Shown piece after piece: positions 34,307 through 44,253 of a stretch of 64,000 nucleotides of DNA. How positions within the stretch are numbered: the stretch's first letter is position 1; each line of letters opens with the position of its first letter. The notes beneath the pieces were generated by a model. That model did not search any database, was not told the origin of the DNA, and saw only the letters and a list, made by a program, of their open reading frames with translations. Source of the stretch: an uncultured Parabacteroides sp. (lineage in GTDB: Bacteria > Bacteroidota > Bacteroidia > Bacteroidales > Tannerellaceae); contig NZ_CABUOD010000008.1 in assembly GCF_902493135.1 (NCBI RefSeq), forward strand, positions 73,321 through 137,320, read 5' to 3'. The position numbers were made by a program, and so were the translations under genes.

Positions 34307-37300
34307 ATGAAAAAAAACAGTGAGAGGGATTATTGTATCCCGTTATTTAGAAAAACTAAACGTATCATGAAGATCACAACCTTATTTTCGTTGGGAGTTG
34401 CATGTTGTATTTCTGCCTCTACATACGCGCAGAGCTATAAGGTATCAATCAACAAGCAGAACAGTAGTATTATTGAAATCCTCAGAGAAATTGAAAAAAG
34501 CAGTGAGTTTACATTCTTTTTTAACGATAATCGTGTGAATGTCAACAAAACAGCGAGTGTTAATGCTAAAAATGCGACATTGGAAGATGTACTGGATCAA
34601 GTGTTGAGGAACACTGGCTACAAGTATCAGATTATCGATCGACAGGTATTGATCAAGGCTTCGGACAACCTTTTATTGACCGGCGTCCAACAGAATCAGA
34701 AAACCGTTACGGGTGTAATCCTCGATGAATCCGGCCTGCCGGTTATTGGTGCCAATGTGGTGGAGAAGGGAACAACCAACGGTACGATAACGGATGCAGA
34801 AGGGAGGTTCTCCCTTAATGTTGCATCTGATGCAACATTAAGGGAGGTTCTCCCTTAATGTTGCATCTGATGCAACATTAATAGTTTCCTATATCGGATA
34901 TATTCAGAGTGAAATATCTGTAAAAAATAAGACATCCGTGTCTATAACGATGAAAGAGGATGCGGAATTGTTGGATGAAGTAGTAGTAATTGGTTATGGT
35001 TCGGCTCGTAAGGGAGATTTGACAGGTCCGATATCCAGTGTCAAAGGGGCTTCTTTGACGGAACGTTCCACTCAAATGTTGTCTACGGCTATGCAGGGGC
35101 AGATTTCGGGTGTGGAGGTCACACGTTCTTCCGGCGGTCCGGGGAGTTCGGCAACAATACGTGTTCGTGGTGTGACGACACTTTCCAATAATGATCCTCT
35201 TGTCATTATTGACGGTGTACCCGGTTCGTTGAATGATGTCGTAGCTTCGGATGTTGAGACCATGAGTGTTTTGAAAGATGCTGCATCGGCTTCTATTTAT
35301 GGCTCTCGTGCCGCGGCAGGTGTCATTTTGATCACGACCAAAAGGGCTAAGGAGAATAAATTCAATTTGGATTACAATTATGAATATTCCATTGACAAAC
35401 CGACTACACGGCCGACTAATGGAAATGTGATCGATTGGATGAATGTTCAAAATGAGATAAAGTGGAACGATGGTGCGTCTAATCCTTATTCGCAATATTC
35501 GCAAGAAACCATTAATTCTTGGATGGCTAACAATGCAACGGATCCTTACCATTATCCGAATACGGATTGGGTCGATTTATTGTTGAAGAATACGACTTCT
35601 CATCAGCAGCATAACTTCAACGTTTCGGGTGGTACGGATAAGTTGCAGTCCAAATTCTCGTTCAATTATCAGACGGCAGACGGGTATTATGCGAATAAAT
35701 CGTATGAACGGTATGCTGGCCGTGTCAACAACGATTATAAAATCAATTCTTGGATTCGGGCCAATATTGATATTGATTTTTCAACTTCGAAAAGTATTAA
35801 TCCATTCTCTACTAATTTTTCCAAGAGTGAAACTTTTAACCCGATTTATTGGGCATATTTAGCAACTCCTTATTATAATCCGTATTGGGAAGATGGTAGT
35901 TATGCTGATGTGAAATCGGGTGCTAACCCGTTGGCTATGTTGAACGAGGGAGGAACGACCAATGCCAATAATTATAAATTCGGAGGGAAAGCACAGTTGA
36001 GTTTGACTCCTGTGAAAGGATTGACTTTGACGGCGGTTTTCGCTCCTCGTTACACTTTCGAGAACAAAAAGGCATTTAATAAGAAAGTGAATGTTTATTA
36101 TGAAGATGGATCGGTCATTGCTGCACAACTTAGTAAGACAACCCAGTTGAACGAAGCACGTAATAACACGCAAAGCCGTACTTATCAGTTTTATGCCAAC
36201 TACGAAAACAAATGGAATGATCATTCCTTGAATGCAATGGCAGGTTATGAAGGCTATAAATATAAATGGGAAAATTTGGGTGCATCAAGAAATAATTATG
36301 AATTGGATTCTTATCCCTATCTGAATCTTGGACCGGAAGATTACCAGTATAATTCAGGTAAAGCAGGACACAATGCGTATCAATCAGTTTTTGGACGTGC
36401 CATGTATTCATACAAAAATCGTTATATGTTACAAGCGAATGTCCGTGCAGATGCCTCTTCTCGTTTTGCTTCCGATTATCGTTGGGGTGTGTTCCCTTCC
36501 GTATCGGCAGGTTGGGCTGTTTCGAGTGAACCTTGGTTCCCTAAAGACAAACAGATCGATTATTTGAAAGTACGTGCTTCTATTGGGTCATTGGGCAATG
36601 AGCGTATTAGTGATGCGGAATTCCCATATCAAGCAGCTATCAATTTCGGAAACAGTTATATGTATGATAAGGGTTCTCACTCGGTGACCGCTGTACAAAA
36701 TGCGGCGCAATATTATTATGCATTCAACAATATTACATGGGAAACAACGACGACTTATGATATTGGTGTCGATATTACTTTGTTGAATAATCGTTTGAGT
36801 TTGACAGGAGACTATTATTATAAGAAAACATCCGATATGTTGTTGACGTTGGGCTTCCCCTCTTATGCTGGTTTTTCCGCTCCGAAACAAAATGCAGGTG
36901 ATATGTATACGCACGGTTGGGAGTTTGAAGCAAGTTGGCGTGATCAGATTGGTGAGGTTTCTTACGGCGTATCCTTCAACCTGTCTGATTATCGTTCGAA
37001 AATGGGATATTTAGGAGACAGGAGGACGATAGATGGTAATAAGATTTATGAAGAAGATTCTTATTATTATGAGTGGTTTATGTATAAGACTGATGGCCTT
37101 TTTGTTACTGATGCAGACTTGTATGATTCGAAAGGAAACAAGTATCCGACACTCACTGCTAACGATAAGGCTGGTAATATCAAATATGTCGATGTGAATG
37201 GGGATGGTGTTATCAATGCGGATGATAAAGTTCGTTTAGGTAATTCCTTGCCGGAGTTTCAGTTTGGTGGTAATCTTTTCTTAGGTTGGAAGGATTGGGA

Positions 37301-37736
37301 TTTCTCTCTTTCTTTCCAAGGCGTGGGGCACCAGAATGTTCTCTTCAATTCTGCTTGGATACAACCGTTGAAAGAACAATGGGGAGCTGTGCCTTCTCTT
37401 GTATTAGGTAATTATTGGAGTCAGCATAATACGGAAGATCAAAACCGGAATGTCAAATATCCTCGTCTTACATATACCAATACTACCAATACTTATACTG
37501 GATCTGATTATTGGCTGTTTAACGGAGCATATTTCCGTGTCAAGAACATTACATTGGGGTATTCATTGCCGCAAAAACTTATGGATAAGTGTTTCATCAG
37601 AGGACTTCGGATATATGCTACAATAAATGATCTTCCTGCTATCAGCCACTATCCTAAGGGATGGGATCCGGAAATAGGTGCAAGTTCCGACTTTATATCC
37701 ACATCTTTTACATTTGGCGCGAATGTTAAATTTTAA
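34307..37736 (+). pseudogene. susC-type TonB-dependent receptor with STN domain, frameshifted
   Basis: The gene encodes a SusC receptor in two frames: 34307-34858 (signal peptide, STN domain, CarboxypepD_reg start) and the rest to 37736 (LLDEVVVIGYGSARKGD, plug, barrel). The break is an exact 40-bp tandem duplication at 34801-34880. Removing one copy restores a 1129-residue protein with FSLNVASDATLIVSYIGYIQ. The upstream STN domain means it signals to FecR. It is followed by susD. The second frame has an ATG at 34938 but no signal peptide, so it is unlikely to work alone. It could be switched on again by losing one copy. Confidence 0.92.
34801..34880. repeat. Perfect 40-bp tandem duplication inside susC
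   Basis: Two identical units, 34801-34840 and 34841-34880. Each contains AGGGAG-GTT-CTCCCT and a 12-bp palindrome TAATGTTGCATC-T-GATGCAACATTA, and the junction makes 18-bp arms. The high secondary structure would favour slippage. Forty is not a multiple of three. Confidence 0.97.
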
Positions 37737-37748
37737 ATTTATAGTGAT

Positions 37749-39542
37749 ATGAAACAGATAAAATTTTCTATATGTACCGCATCTCTATTCATGCTTATGT
37801 CGTGTGTCGATCTTAATTTAAATCCTCTTTCTGAAGGATCAAGCGAGAATTGGTATTCTTCTCAAGCAGAAATAGAAATGTCTTTGAATGATTTCTATCG
37901 TACGGATTTTTTCCCGATTGACGATATGAAATGGGGAGATGATGTGACGGCTCGAAATGAATCATCAGAGGTGAATAATGGTACATTGACTTCTGAAACT
38001 AAAAAGATTTCCGATCGTTGGGAGAATTATTATAAAGGTATCGCTCGTGCTTTGCGTTTGATCAATAATATGGATCGTGCACGTGCTATGGGTGTGTCGG
38101 AAACAAACATCGCACAATATGAAGGTGAAGCTTATTTCTATATGGGATATGCTTACGGTATGTTGGCTTTTCATTGGGGAGATGCGATCTTGGATAAGGT
38201 GGGTATGAGCTTGGATGAAGCCTATACCGCTTCCCGATCTCCGAAAGCCGATGTATTGGCTTACAGCTACGAATGTTTGGACAAAGCTGCCGAACGTTTA
38301 CCGAACAGTTATTCAGGTATTCAACGTGCCACGAAAGGGGCTGCTTATGCTTTTAAAGCAAGGATTGCTATTTATAATGAAGATTATGCTACTGCTGCCA
38401 CTGCTGCCAAGAGTTGTATGGATTTGAATGTGTATAAATTGCATGGCAACTATCAGGACTTGTTTACGGCTTCCTGGTCTGACGAATGGATTTTCTTCTT
38501 CCGTGGAGATGTGACGTTGAAAAAATATTATTGGGCTGCGGGTGATGTGTTGAATAGCATATCTCGCCTTTCAGGAGGATGGGGTGGACAAAAAGCTCCA
38601 TCTTATGAATTGGTTTGTGCTTATCCTTGTATTGACGGTAAACCGATCGATGAATCTCCGCTTTATAACCCGAAAGATTTTTTTGAAAATCGGGATCCGC
38701 GTATGGCCATGACGATTGTTCCGTTTGCAACAGCATATAACAAGAGTGTGTTGGATGGGACGTATGATCCGAATGATTATAAGTGGTTAGGGTATGAATA
38801 TTCTCCTTCTCCTATTAAAACAACCGTTCAGAGAATTTCTGACGGTGCACAGGTGGGAAATAATGATTCTAAAGCAAGAGCGGAACATGCTTCCTATACT
38901 GGTTTATTATTTAAGAAATATGTCGATGATTCATTTTTGGAAAATGGTAAAGCAGGTGCACCGACTACTTATCCGATGCTGCGTTATGGCGATGTCTTGT
39001 TGATGTATGCCGAAGCGATGAATGAGATGAACCAGTGCAACCAAGAGGTTTTGGATGCTACGATTAATAAATTGCGTGAAAGAGCTTATAATGGAACAGG
39101 GCTTGAATATCCGAGAGTAATGGAAGGAACGCAGTCGCAGTTGCGTACGATTATCCGTACCGAGCGTTTCATTGAAATGGCTTGGGAAGGTCATCGTTAT
39201 AGCGATTTGATCCGTTGGAAGATTGCCGGTAAAGTATTGAATCGTCCGATTTATTTCTTGAATCGTGCATGGTCCGGCAATACCTCTTGGGACGGTAATG
39301 AAAGTACCGTTTCTGCTGAATATAAGCAGTTGATTCAGAATTGGAAAGACGGTAACTATCCGATAGGTGGTGTTCCGCAGATCGATGAAGACGGTATTGC
39401 CGATTTGAGCGAAATGGCGAAAAAGGGATATATTACCGTGGCAACCGAACGTGTGTTTGATGAAAGTCGTGACTACTTGTGGCCGGTACCTGCTGCAGAC
39501 AGACTTATCAATGAAAATCTGTCGCAAAATCCGAAATGGTAA
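37749..39542 (+). CDS. SusD/RagB-family glycan-binding lipoprotein (locus 1)
   Basis: A 597-residue outer-membrane lipoprotein (lipobox LMSC). The start DLNLNPLSEGSSENWYSS and the C-terminal LRTIIRTERFIEMAWEGHRY and RYSDLIRWKIAG are typical of SusD proteins, which cap the SusC barrel and bind oligosaccharides. It lies 12 bp after susC. Its SusC partner is disrupted, so uptake by this pair would fail in this cell. A hairpin terminator follows. Confidence 0.95.
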   Translation: MKQIKFSICTASLFMLMSCVDLNLNPLSEGSSENWYSSQAEIEMSLNDFYRTDFFPIDDMKWGDDVTARNESSEVNNGTLTSETKKISDRWENYYKGIARALRLINNMDRARAMGVSETNIAQYEGEAYFYMGYAYGMLAFHWGDAILDKVGMSLDEAYTASRSPKADVLAYSYECLDKAAERLPNSYSGIQRATKGAAYAFKARIAIYNEDYATAATAAKSCMDLNVYKLHGNYQDLFTASWSDEWIFFFRGDVTLKKYYWAAGDVLNSISRLSGGWGGQKAPSYELVCAYPCIDGKPIDESPLYNPKDFFENRDPRMAMTIVPFATAYNKSVLDGTYDPNDYKWLGYEYSPSPIKTTVQRISDGAQVGNNDSKARAEHASYTGLLFKKYVDDSFLENGKAGAPTTYPMLRYGDVLLMYAEAMNEMNQCNQEVLDATINKLRERAYNGTGLEYPRVMEGTQSQLRTIIRTERFIEMAWEGHRYSDLIRWKIAGKVLNRPIYFLNRAWSGNTSWDGNESTVSAEYKQLIQNWKDGNYPIGGVPQIDEDGIADLSEMAKKGYITVATERVFDESRDYLWPVPAADRLINENLSQNPKW

Positions 39543-39604
39543 TGGTTGTGGAGTTAAAATAAATTCCGGTTAGTAGGGATCGGTGTTTAAATAGTTAATA
39601 TCTT

Positions 39605-39652
39605 GGGGCTTCTCTGTTTATATCGTCATATAGAATATGAGGAGCCCTTTTT
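39605..39652 (+). terminator. Terminator after susD (locus 1)
   Basis: GGGCTTCTC (39606-39614) and GAGGAGCCC (39639-39647) pair with one mismatch and are followed by TTTTT. It separates susD from the downstream enzyme genes or lowers their expression. Confidence 0.75.
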
Positions 39653-39681
39653 ATGACATTTTACCTAAAATAGTAGATAAT

Positions 39682-42159
39682 ATGAAATTGAATGTAGTTG
39701 GATTATTGGCCGCCTTTTCTTTGTTGGGTTGTACGGCGCAGAAAGATGTCAAAAAAGTGCCGGATTCCATATCCGGTATTTATCCTCGTTTGGCTTATTA
39801 TAATAATGAAGGCGAATGCGGTACGGGGGCGGTCGTGCCTTGGGCGGATCGTTTGTGGGTGATTACTTATGGACCTCATCTGCCGAATGGCTCTTCTGAT
39901 AAATTGTATGAAGTAACATCAGATTATCAACAGATTATACGTGATGAAAGCATTGGAGGTACACCCGCAAACAGAATGATTCATAAAGAAAGCAATCAAC
40001 TTTTTATAGGTCCTTATGCGATTGATAAAACAGGTAAAGTTCGTGTTATTCCATATACTGTCATGTCCGGCCGTCATACAGGTAATGCCCGTCATTTGAC
40101 AGATCCGTCAAATAAGATTTATTACGGGACAATGGAAGAAGGATTCTATGAAGTGGATGTGAATACATTGGAAGTAAAAGAATTGTATCAGGATGGCAAT
40201 AAGAAACAACAGAAAAAGAATGATACGGATGCCGGGCCGATAAATGCGTTGTTACCGGGAGTACATGGTAAAGGGTTATATTCCGGGCAAGGCTGTATGT
40301 ATTTTACCAACAATGGAGAAGGGACACAAGAAGCATTGAAGAAGTTTGATGTGGAGGCTGGCGTTTTGGCTGAGTGGAATGGAAAAGAGTGGAAAGTGGT
40401 TCGTCGTAATCAATTTGTCGAAGTGACGGGGCCGGGTGGCATTTATGGAAATACAAATCCGGAATCAGATCCGATTTGGGCAACCGGTTGGGATTATAAA
40501 TCGGTTATTTTAGGTGTACGGGATGCTCAAAAAGGATGGTCCTTTTATCGTTTGCCCAAAGCCAGCCATAGCTATGACGGTGCGCATGGATGGAATACGG
40601 AATGGCCGCGCATTCGGAATGTCGGGACAGAGTCTCAACCTGATTATCTGATGACGATGCATGGAATGTTCTGGCATTTTCCGGGAATGTTTACAGCTGA
40701 TAATTCAGCCGGTATCCGTCCGCGTTCCGCTTATTTGAAAGTGATTGGTGATTTTACCCGTTGGAACGATCAATTGGTTTTCGGTTGTGATGATTCGGCT
40801 CAGAAAGAATTTTTGAACAAACGAAAAGCAAAAGGAAGTATAGAGGGACCTGGTCAATCGAACTCAAATCTGTGGTTTACCTCTTTGACAAGACCGGACG
40901 AATTGGGACCGGCAACCGCCGAAGGTGCTGTTTGGGCAAAGGAAAGCGTGAAGGCGGGTGAAGCCTCTGAACCGTTCCTTTTCGGTGGTTGGGCACATCG
41001 TTTCGGTTGGGTGAAGAATGAAGGAAAACAACCGGTGATCTTTACTTTTGAAATAGACGAAGCCGGCAAAAATGAATGGAAGACTTTGAAGAGTATAACG
41101 GTAAATGCAGGAAAGTCGGTCTCCGTTCCTTTTACTTCAGCCGAAAAAGGAGAATGGATTCGTGTAAAAACGGATAAGAATACGTTGGCAACCGTTAGTT
41201 TCAACTATACGACTGCCGATAATCGTGTGGCCTCTTCTGACCCGATTTATCAGGGTCTGGCGCCTGTCGACCAGAATACGGTTACCGGTGGCCTGCTCTA
41301 TGGACTGGGGGACAACCGCCGTGCTTTGGGGCTGTTGGCGAATGTTACGGAAAACGGAAAGACATCGGAAGTCGGTTATTATGAAATGGGTGAAGAATTG
41401 AGTTTGACCCGTAAGGAAGATCAGAAGACGGCTGATTTTATTCGTACGAAGTTTGCCATACCGCAACAGGTTGTTTCGATAGAAGAGGGTTCAGTATTGA
41501 TTGTAGATGATTTGAATCGGCGTTGGCGTCTTCCTTTGGGAAATGAAATGTATAAGGATTTGACCAACCAAGGTGTACTGCGTGTTTGTCGGGAAGTGGC
41601 AACGGAGCGTGATATGTTTTCTTGTATGGGTACTTTTTATGAACTTCCTGCGGAGAATGCGGATGGATATGCAAAAATTCGTCCAATATCAACTCATAAT
41701 TACCGCATCAATGATTATGCTTCTTACCGAGGTATGCTTGTTTTGACAGGTGTGACACCTGAAGAGGGTAAAGAAAATCCGCATATTATAGTTTCGGACG
41801 ATGGAAAAGCAGCTGTTTGGGTAGGGGTTATCGATGACTTGTGGACATTGGGAAAACCGGTAGGCCAAGGTGGCCCGTGGAAGAATACAGATGTAAAAGC
41901 AGGTGTTGCTTCTGATCCGTATCTGATTGGATTCTACGACAAGAAAGAGCTTTCGTTGTCGCACCAGTCTGATAAGAAAGCCGTCATTACGGTTGAAGTG
42001 GATCCTACCGGCAATGGTGATTGGATGGAATATGCCACTTATACAGTACAGCCGGGAGAAAGGTTCGTCCAGCAACTCCCTGAAGCATTTCAAGCAAGAT
42101 GGATTCGTTTTGTATCGGACACGGATACGAAAGCAACAGCTTGGTTGAATTATAAATAA
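39682..42159 (+). CDS. Large secreted lipoprotein of unknown function
   Basis: About 825 residues with lipobox LLGC after MKLNVVGLLAAFSLLGC; the ATG at 39682 is chosen for this. It has no recognised catalytic motif. Repeated segments of beta type (GIYPRLAYYNNEGECGTGAV, TPANRMIH, LYSGQGCMYFTNNGEGT, TGWDYKSVI) suggest a beta-propeller N-terminal half, followed by two similar beta-sandwich parts (FGGWAHRFGWVKNEGKQPVI and DPYLIGFYDKKELSLSHQSD). It lies between susD and a FAD oxidoreductase gene, so a role in glycan handling is likely. Confidence 0.75.
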   Translation: MKLNVVGLLAAFSLLGCTAQKDVKKVPDSISGIYPRLAYYNNEGECGTGAVVPWADRLWVITYGPHLPNGSSDKLYEVTSDYQQIIRDESIGGTPANRMIHKESNQLFIGPYAIDKTGKVRVIPYTVMSGRHTGNARHLTDPSNKIYYGTMEEGFYEVDVNTLEVKELYQDGNKKQQKKNDTDAGPINALLPGVHGKGLYSGQGCMYFTNNGEGTQEALKKFDVEAGVLAEWNGKEWKVVRRNQFVEVTGPGGIYGNTNPESDPIWATGWDYKSVILGVRDAQKGWSFYRLPKASHSYDGAHGWNTEWPRIRNVGTESQPDYLMTMHGMFWHFPGMFTADNSAGIRPRSAYLKVIGDFTRWNDQLVFGCDDSAQKEFLNKRKAKGSIEGPGQSNSNLWFTSLTRPDELGPATAEGAVWAKESVKAGEASEPFLFGGWAHRFGWVKNEGKQPVIFTFEIDEAGKNEWKTLKSITVNAGKSVSVPFTSAEKGEWIRVKTDKNTLATVSFNYTTADNRVASSDPIYQGLAPVDQNTVTGGLLYGLGDNRRALGLLANVTENGKTSEVGYYEMGEELSLTRKEDQKTADFIRTKFAIPQQVVSIEEGSVLIVDDLNRRWRLPLGNEMYKDLTNQGVLRVCREVATERDMFSCMGTFYELPAENADGYAKIRPISTHNYRINDYASYRGMLVLTGVTPEEGKENPHIIVSDDGKAAVWVGVIDDLWTLGKPVGQGGPWKNTDVKAGVASDPYLIGFYDKKELSLSHQSDKKAVITVEVDPTGNGDWMEYATYTVQPGERFVQQLPEAFQARWIRFVSDTDTKATAWLNYK

Positions 42160-42191
42160 CATGTATATTTGTCTTTCTAAATATTAATATC

Positions 42192-44057
42192 ATGAAGACT
42201 CGTGTAATTTTATCATTATTATTTTTGTTGAGTTTGGGAACTGTCCGAGCGGCAGACCTTTTTGTCGAAGCCGAAAGTTTTAGTAACAAGGGAGGTTGGA
42301 AGGTCGACCAGCAGTTTATGGATTTGATGGGGTCTCCTTACCTTTTGGCGCATGGGATGGGTGTACCTGTCGATGATGCCTATACCGAGGTGACTTTTCC
42401 TGAAAAAGGAGAATATTATGTATATGTTCGTACCTATAATTGGACATCCCCGTGGAAAAAAGGCGAGGGACCCGGAAAATTCAGTCTGTCAGTCGGAGGA
42501 AAGAAGATGACCTCCCCGTTGGGAGCGGAAGGTTCTTCCTGGATGTGGCAGATAGCCGGAAAGGTGTCGGTCAAGAATCTGAAAACCGTGATAAAACTAC
42601 ATGACTTGACCGGTTTTGACGGCCGTTGTGATGCGATCTATTTTACAACGGAAGAAGGGAAGATGCCTCCAACGGGACTGAAGGAGTTGGAAGTTTTTCG
42701 CCGTAAAGCCCTGGGATTGCCGGATGAAGCCCCGCTTGCCGGAGAGTATGACCTGGTTGTAGTCGGAGCCGGTATAGCAGGAATGAGTGCGGCCGTATCT
42801 GCCTCCCGCCTGGGGTGTAAGGTCGCTCTGATCAATGACCGCCCTGTGGTTGGTGGAAATAACAGTTCGGAGATACGTGTCCATTTGGGAGGCCGTATCG
42901 AAGAAGGGACTTATAAGGAACTTGGCGGTCTGCAGAAAGAATTCGGTCCGGAAAAGGGAGGAAATGCACAACCTGCGGAATATTATGAAGATCAGAAGAA
43001 AATGGATTGGCTGGCAGGTGAAAAGAATGTATCTCTTTTCCTGAACTATCGTGCAATAGGGGTGACAAAGGAAGGCGATAAGATCACATCCGTTGTAGTC
43101 AAACACATCGAAAGCGGCGAAGAACTTGAATTTAAAGCACCTCTTTTCTCAGATTGCACGGGAGACGGTACAATCGGTTATTTGTCCGGTGCAGATTATC
43201 GTATGGGGCGTGAAGGCCGGGATGAATATGGTGAAAGCATAGCCCCAGAGAAAGCGGATAAGATGACGATGGGTTCTTCCGTCCAGTGGTACTCGGTCGA
43301 TAATAAGAAATCGAGTCCTTTTCCAGAGTTCAGCTATGGAGTGGAGTTCAACGAAAAGAATTGTGAAAAGGTGATGATGGGAGAGTGGACTTGGGAAACA
43401 GGTATGAACTTCGACCAGATCAAGGACTTCGAACGCATCCGTGATTATGGCATGTTGGTCGTCTATTCAAACTGGAGCTATTTGAAAAACCGTATGAAGG
43501 AAAACGACCAGTATAAGAATCGTAAGTTGGGTTGGGTAGCTTATGTAGCCGGCAAACGTGAATCTCGTCGTCTGCTGGGTGATTATATCTTAAAGGAAGA
43601 CGATGTCACGAAAAACGTGTTCCATGAAGATGCCTCCTTCGCCACGACTTGGAGTATCGATTTGCATTGGCAGGATCCGAAAAACAGTGAACATTTTCCG
43701 GGCAATGAGTTCAAAGCTGTTACGAAGCATATCCTGATCCATCCGTATGCCGTCCCGTATCGTTGTTTGTATTCTCGTAATGTGGATAATCTTTTTATGG
43801 CGGGTCGTAATATCAGTGTGACTCACGTAGCCTTGGGGACAGTGCGTGTGATGCGTACGACGGGAATGATGGGAGAGGTAGTCGGCATGGCGGCATCATT
43901 GTGTAAGAAATACGGAGTGGAACCGCGTGGTGTTTACCGTTCTCATCTGGAAGATTTGAAGACATTGATGAAGGAAGGTGTGAACAAGAAAGGACTGCCG
44001 AATAACCAGCGTTATAATGAAGGCGGCATGTTGAAAGACAAACCGGTTGTCCAATAA
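42192..44057 (+). CDS. Secreted FAD-dependent oxidoreductase, copy 1
   Basis: A 621-residue protein with signal peptide MKTRVILSLLFLLSLGTVRA. Residues 22-155 form a carbohydrate-binding-like beta domain (EAESFSNKGGWKVDQQFMD). The FAD Rossmann motif is LVVVGAGIAGMSAAVSASRL near residue 190, followed by VGGNNSSEIRVHLGGRIEEG and, near the end, LFMAGRNISVTHVALGTVRV. The family (FAD_oxidored, from memory) may oxidise sugars or unsaturated products. A paralogue at 55928 is over 90% identical. Substrate unknown. Confidence 0.9.
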   Translation: MKTRVILSLLFLLSLGTVRAADLFVEAESFSNKGGWKVDQQFMDLMGSPYLLAHGMGVPVDDAYTEVTFPEKGEYYVYVRTYNWTSPWKKGEGPGKFSLSVGGKKMTSPLGAEGSSWMWQIAGKVSVKNLKTVIKLHDLTGFDGRCDAIYFTTEEGKMPPTGLKELEVFRRKALGLPDEAPLAGEYDLVVVGAGIAGMSAAVSASRLGCKVALINDRPVVGGNNSSEIRVHLGGRIEEGTYKELGGLQKEFGPEKGGNAQPAEYYEDQKKMDWLAGEKNVSLFLNYRAIGVTKEGDKITSVVVKHIESGEELEFKAPLFSDCTGDGTIGYLSGADYRMGREGRDEYGESIAPEKADKMTMGSSVQWYSVDNKKSSPFPEFSYGVEFNEKNCEKVMMGEWTWETGMNFDQIKDFERIRDYGMLVVYSNWSYLKNRMKENDQYKNRKLGWVAYVAGKRESRRLLGDYILKEDDVTKNVFHEDASFATTWSIDLHWQDPKNSEHFPGNEFKAVTKHILIHPYAVPYRCLYSRNVDNLFMAGRNISVTHVALGTVRVMRTTGMMGEVVGMAASLCKKYGVEPRGVYRSHLEDLKTLMKEGVNKKGLPNNQRYNEGGMLKDKPVVQ

Positions 44058-44112
44058 TATTTCAATGCCAAGAAGGTGTGTCAAAAGAAAATCCTGCTTA
44101 CAATAGACATAA

Positions 44113-44188
44113 TTTAGGCACGGATTTCACGGATTTACACGGATAAATTTATTATCATTCCGTGTAATCCGCGTAATCCGTGCCTAAA
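44113..44188. repeat. Long inverted repeat after the FAD oxidoreductase gene
   Basis: Arms of about 30 bases (44113-44143 and 44159-44188) with one inserted base and two mismatches, carrying CACGGATT repeats. It would fold into a strong hairpin between the oxidoreductase and esterase genes. The same type of CACGGATTA element is common in genomes of this phylum, from memory. Confidence 0.85.
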
Positions 44189-44253
44189 GATCGTGATAAA
44201 GGAATTTTGACATACCTCCTTGCTTCATATATAATCTTGCAAACCTGAAAATC

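Noticed and set aside
34938..37736. A separate receptor gene starting at 34938
   Set aside because: It lacks a signal peptide and begins inside the CarboxypepD_reg/plug region; it is the second part of the frameshifted susC.
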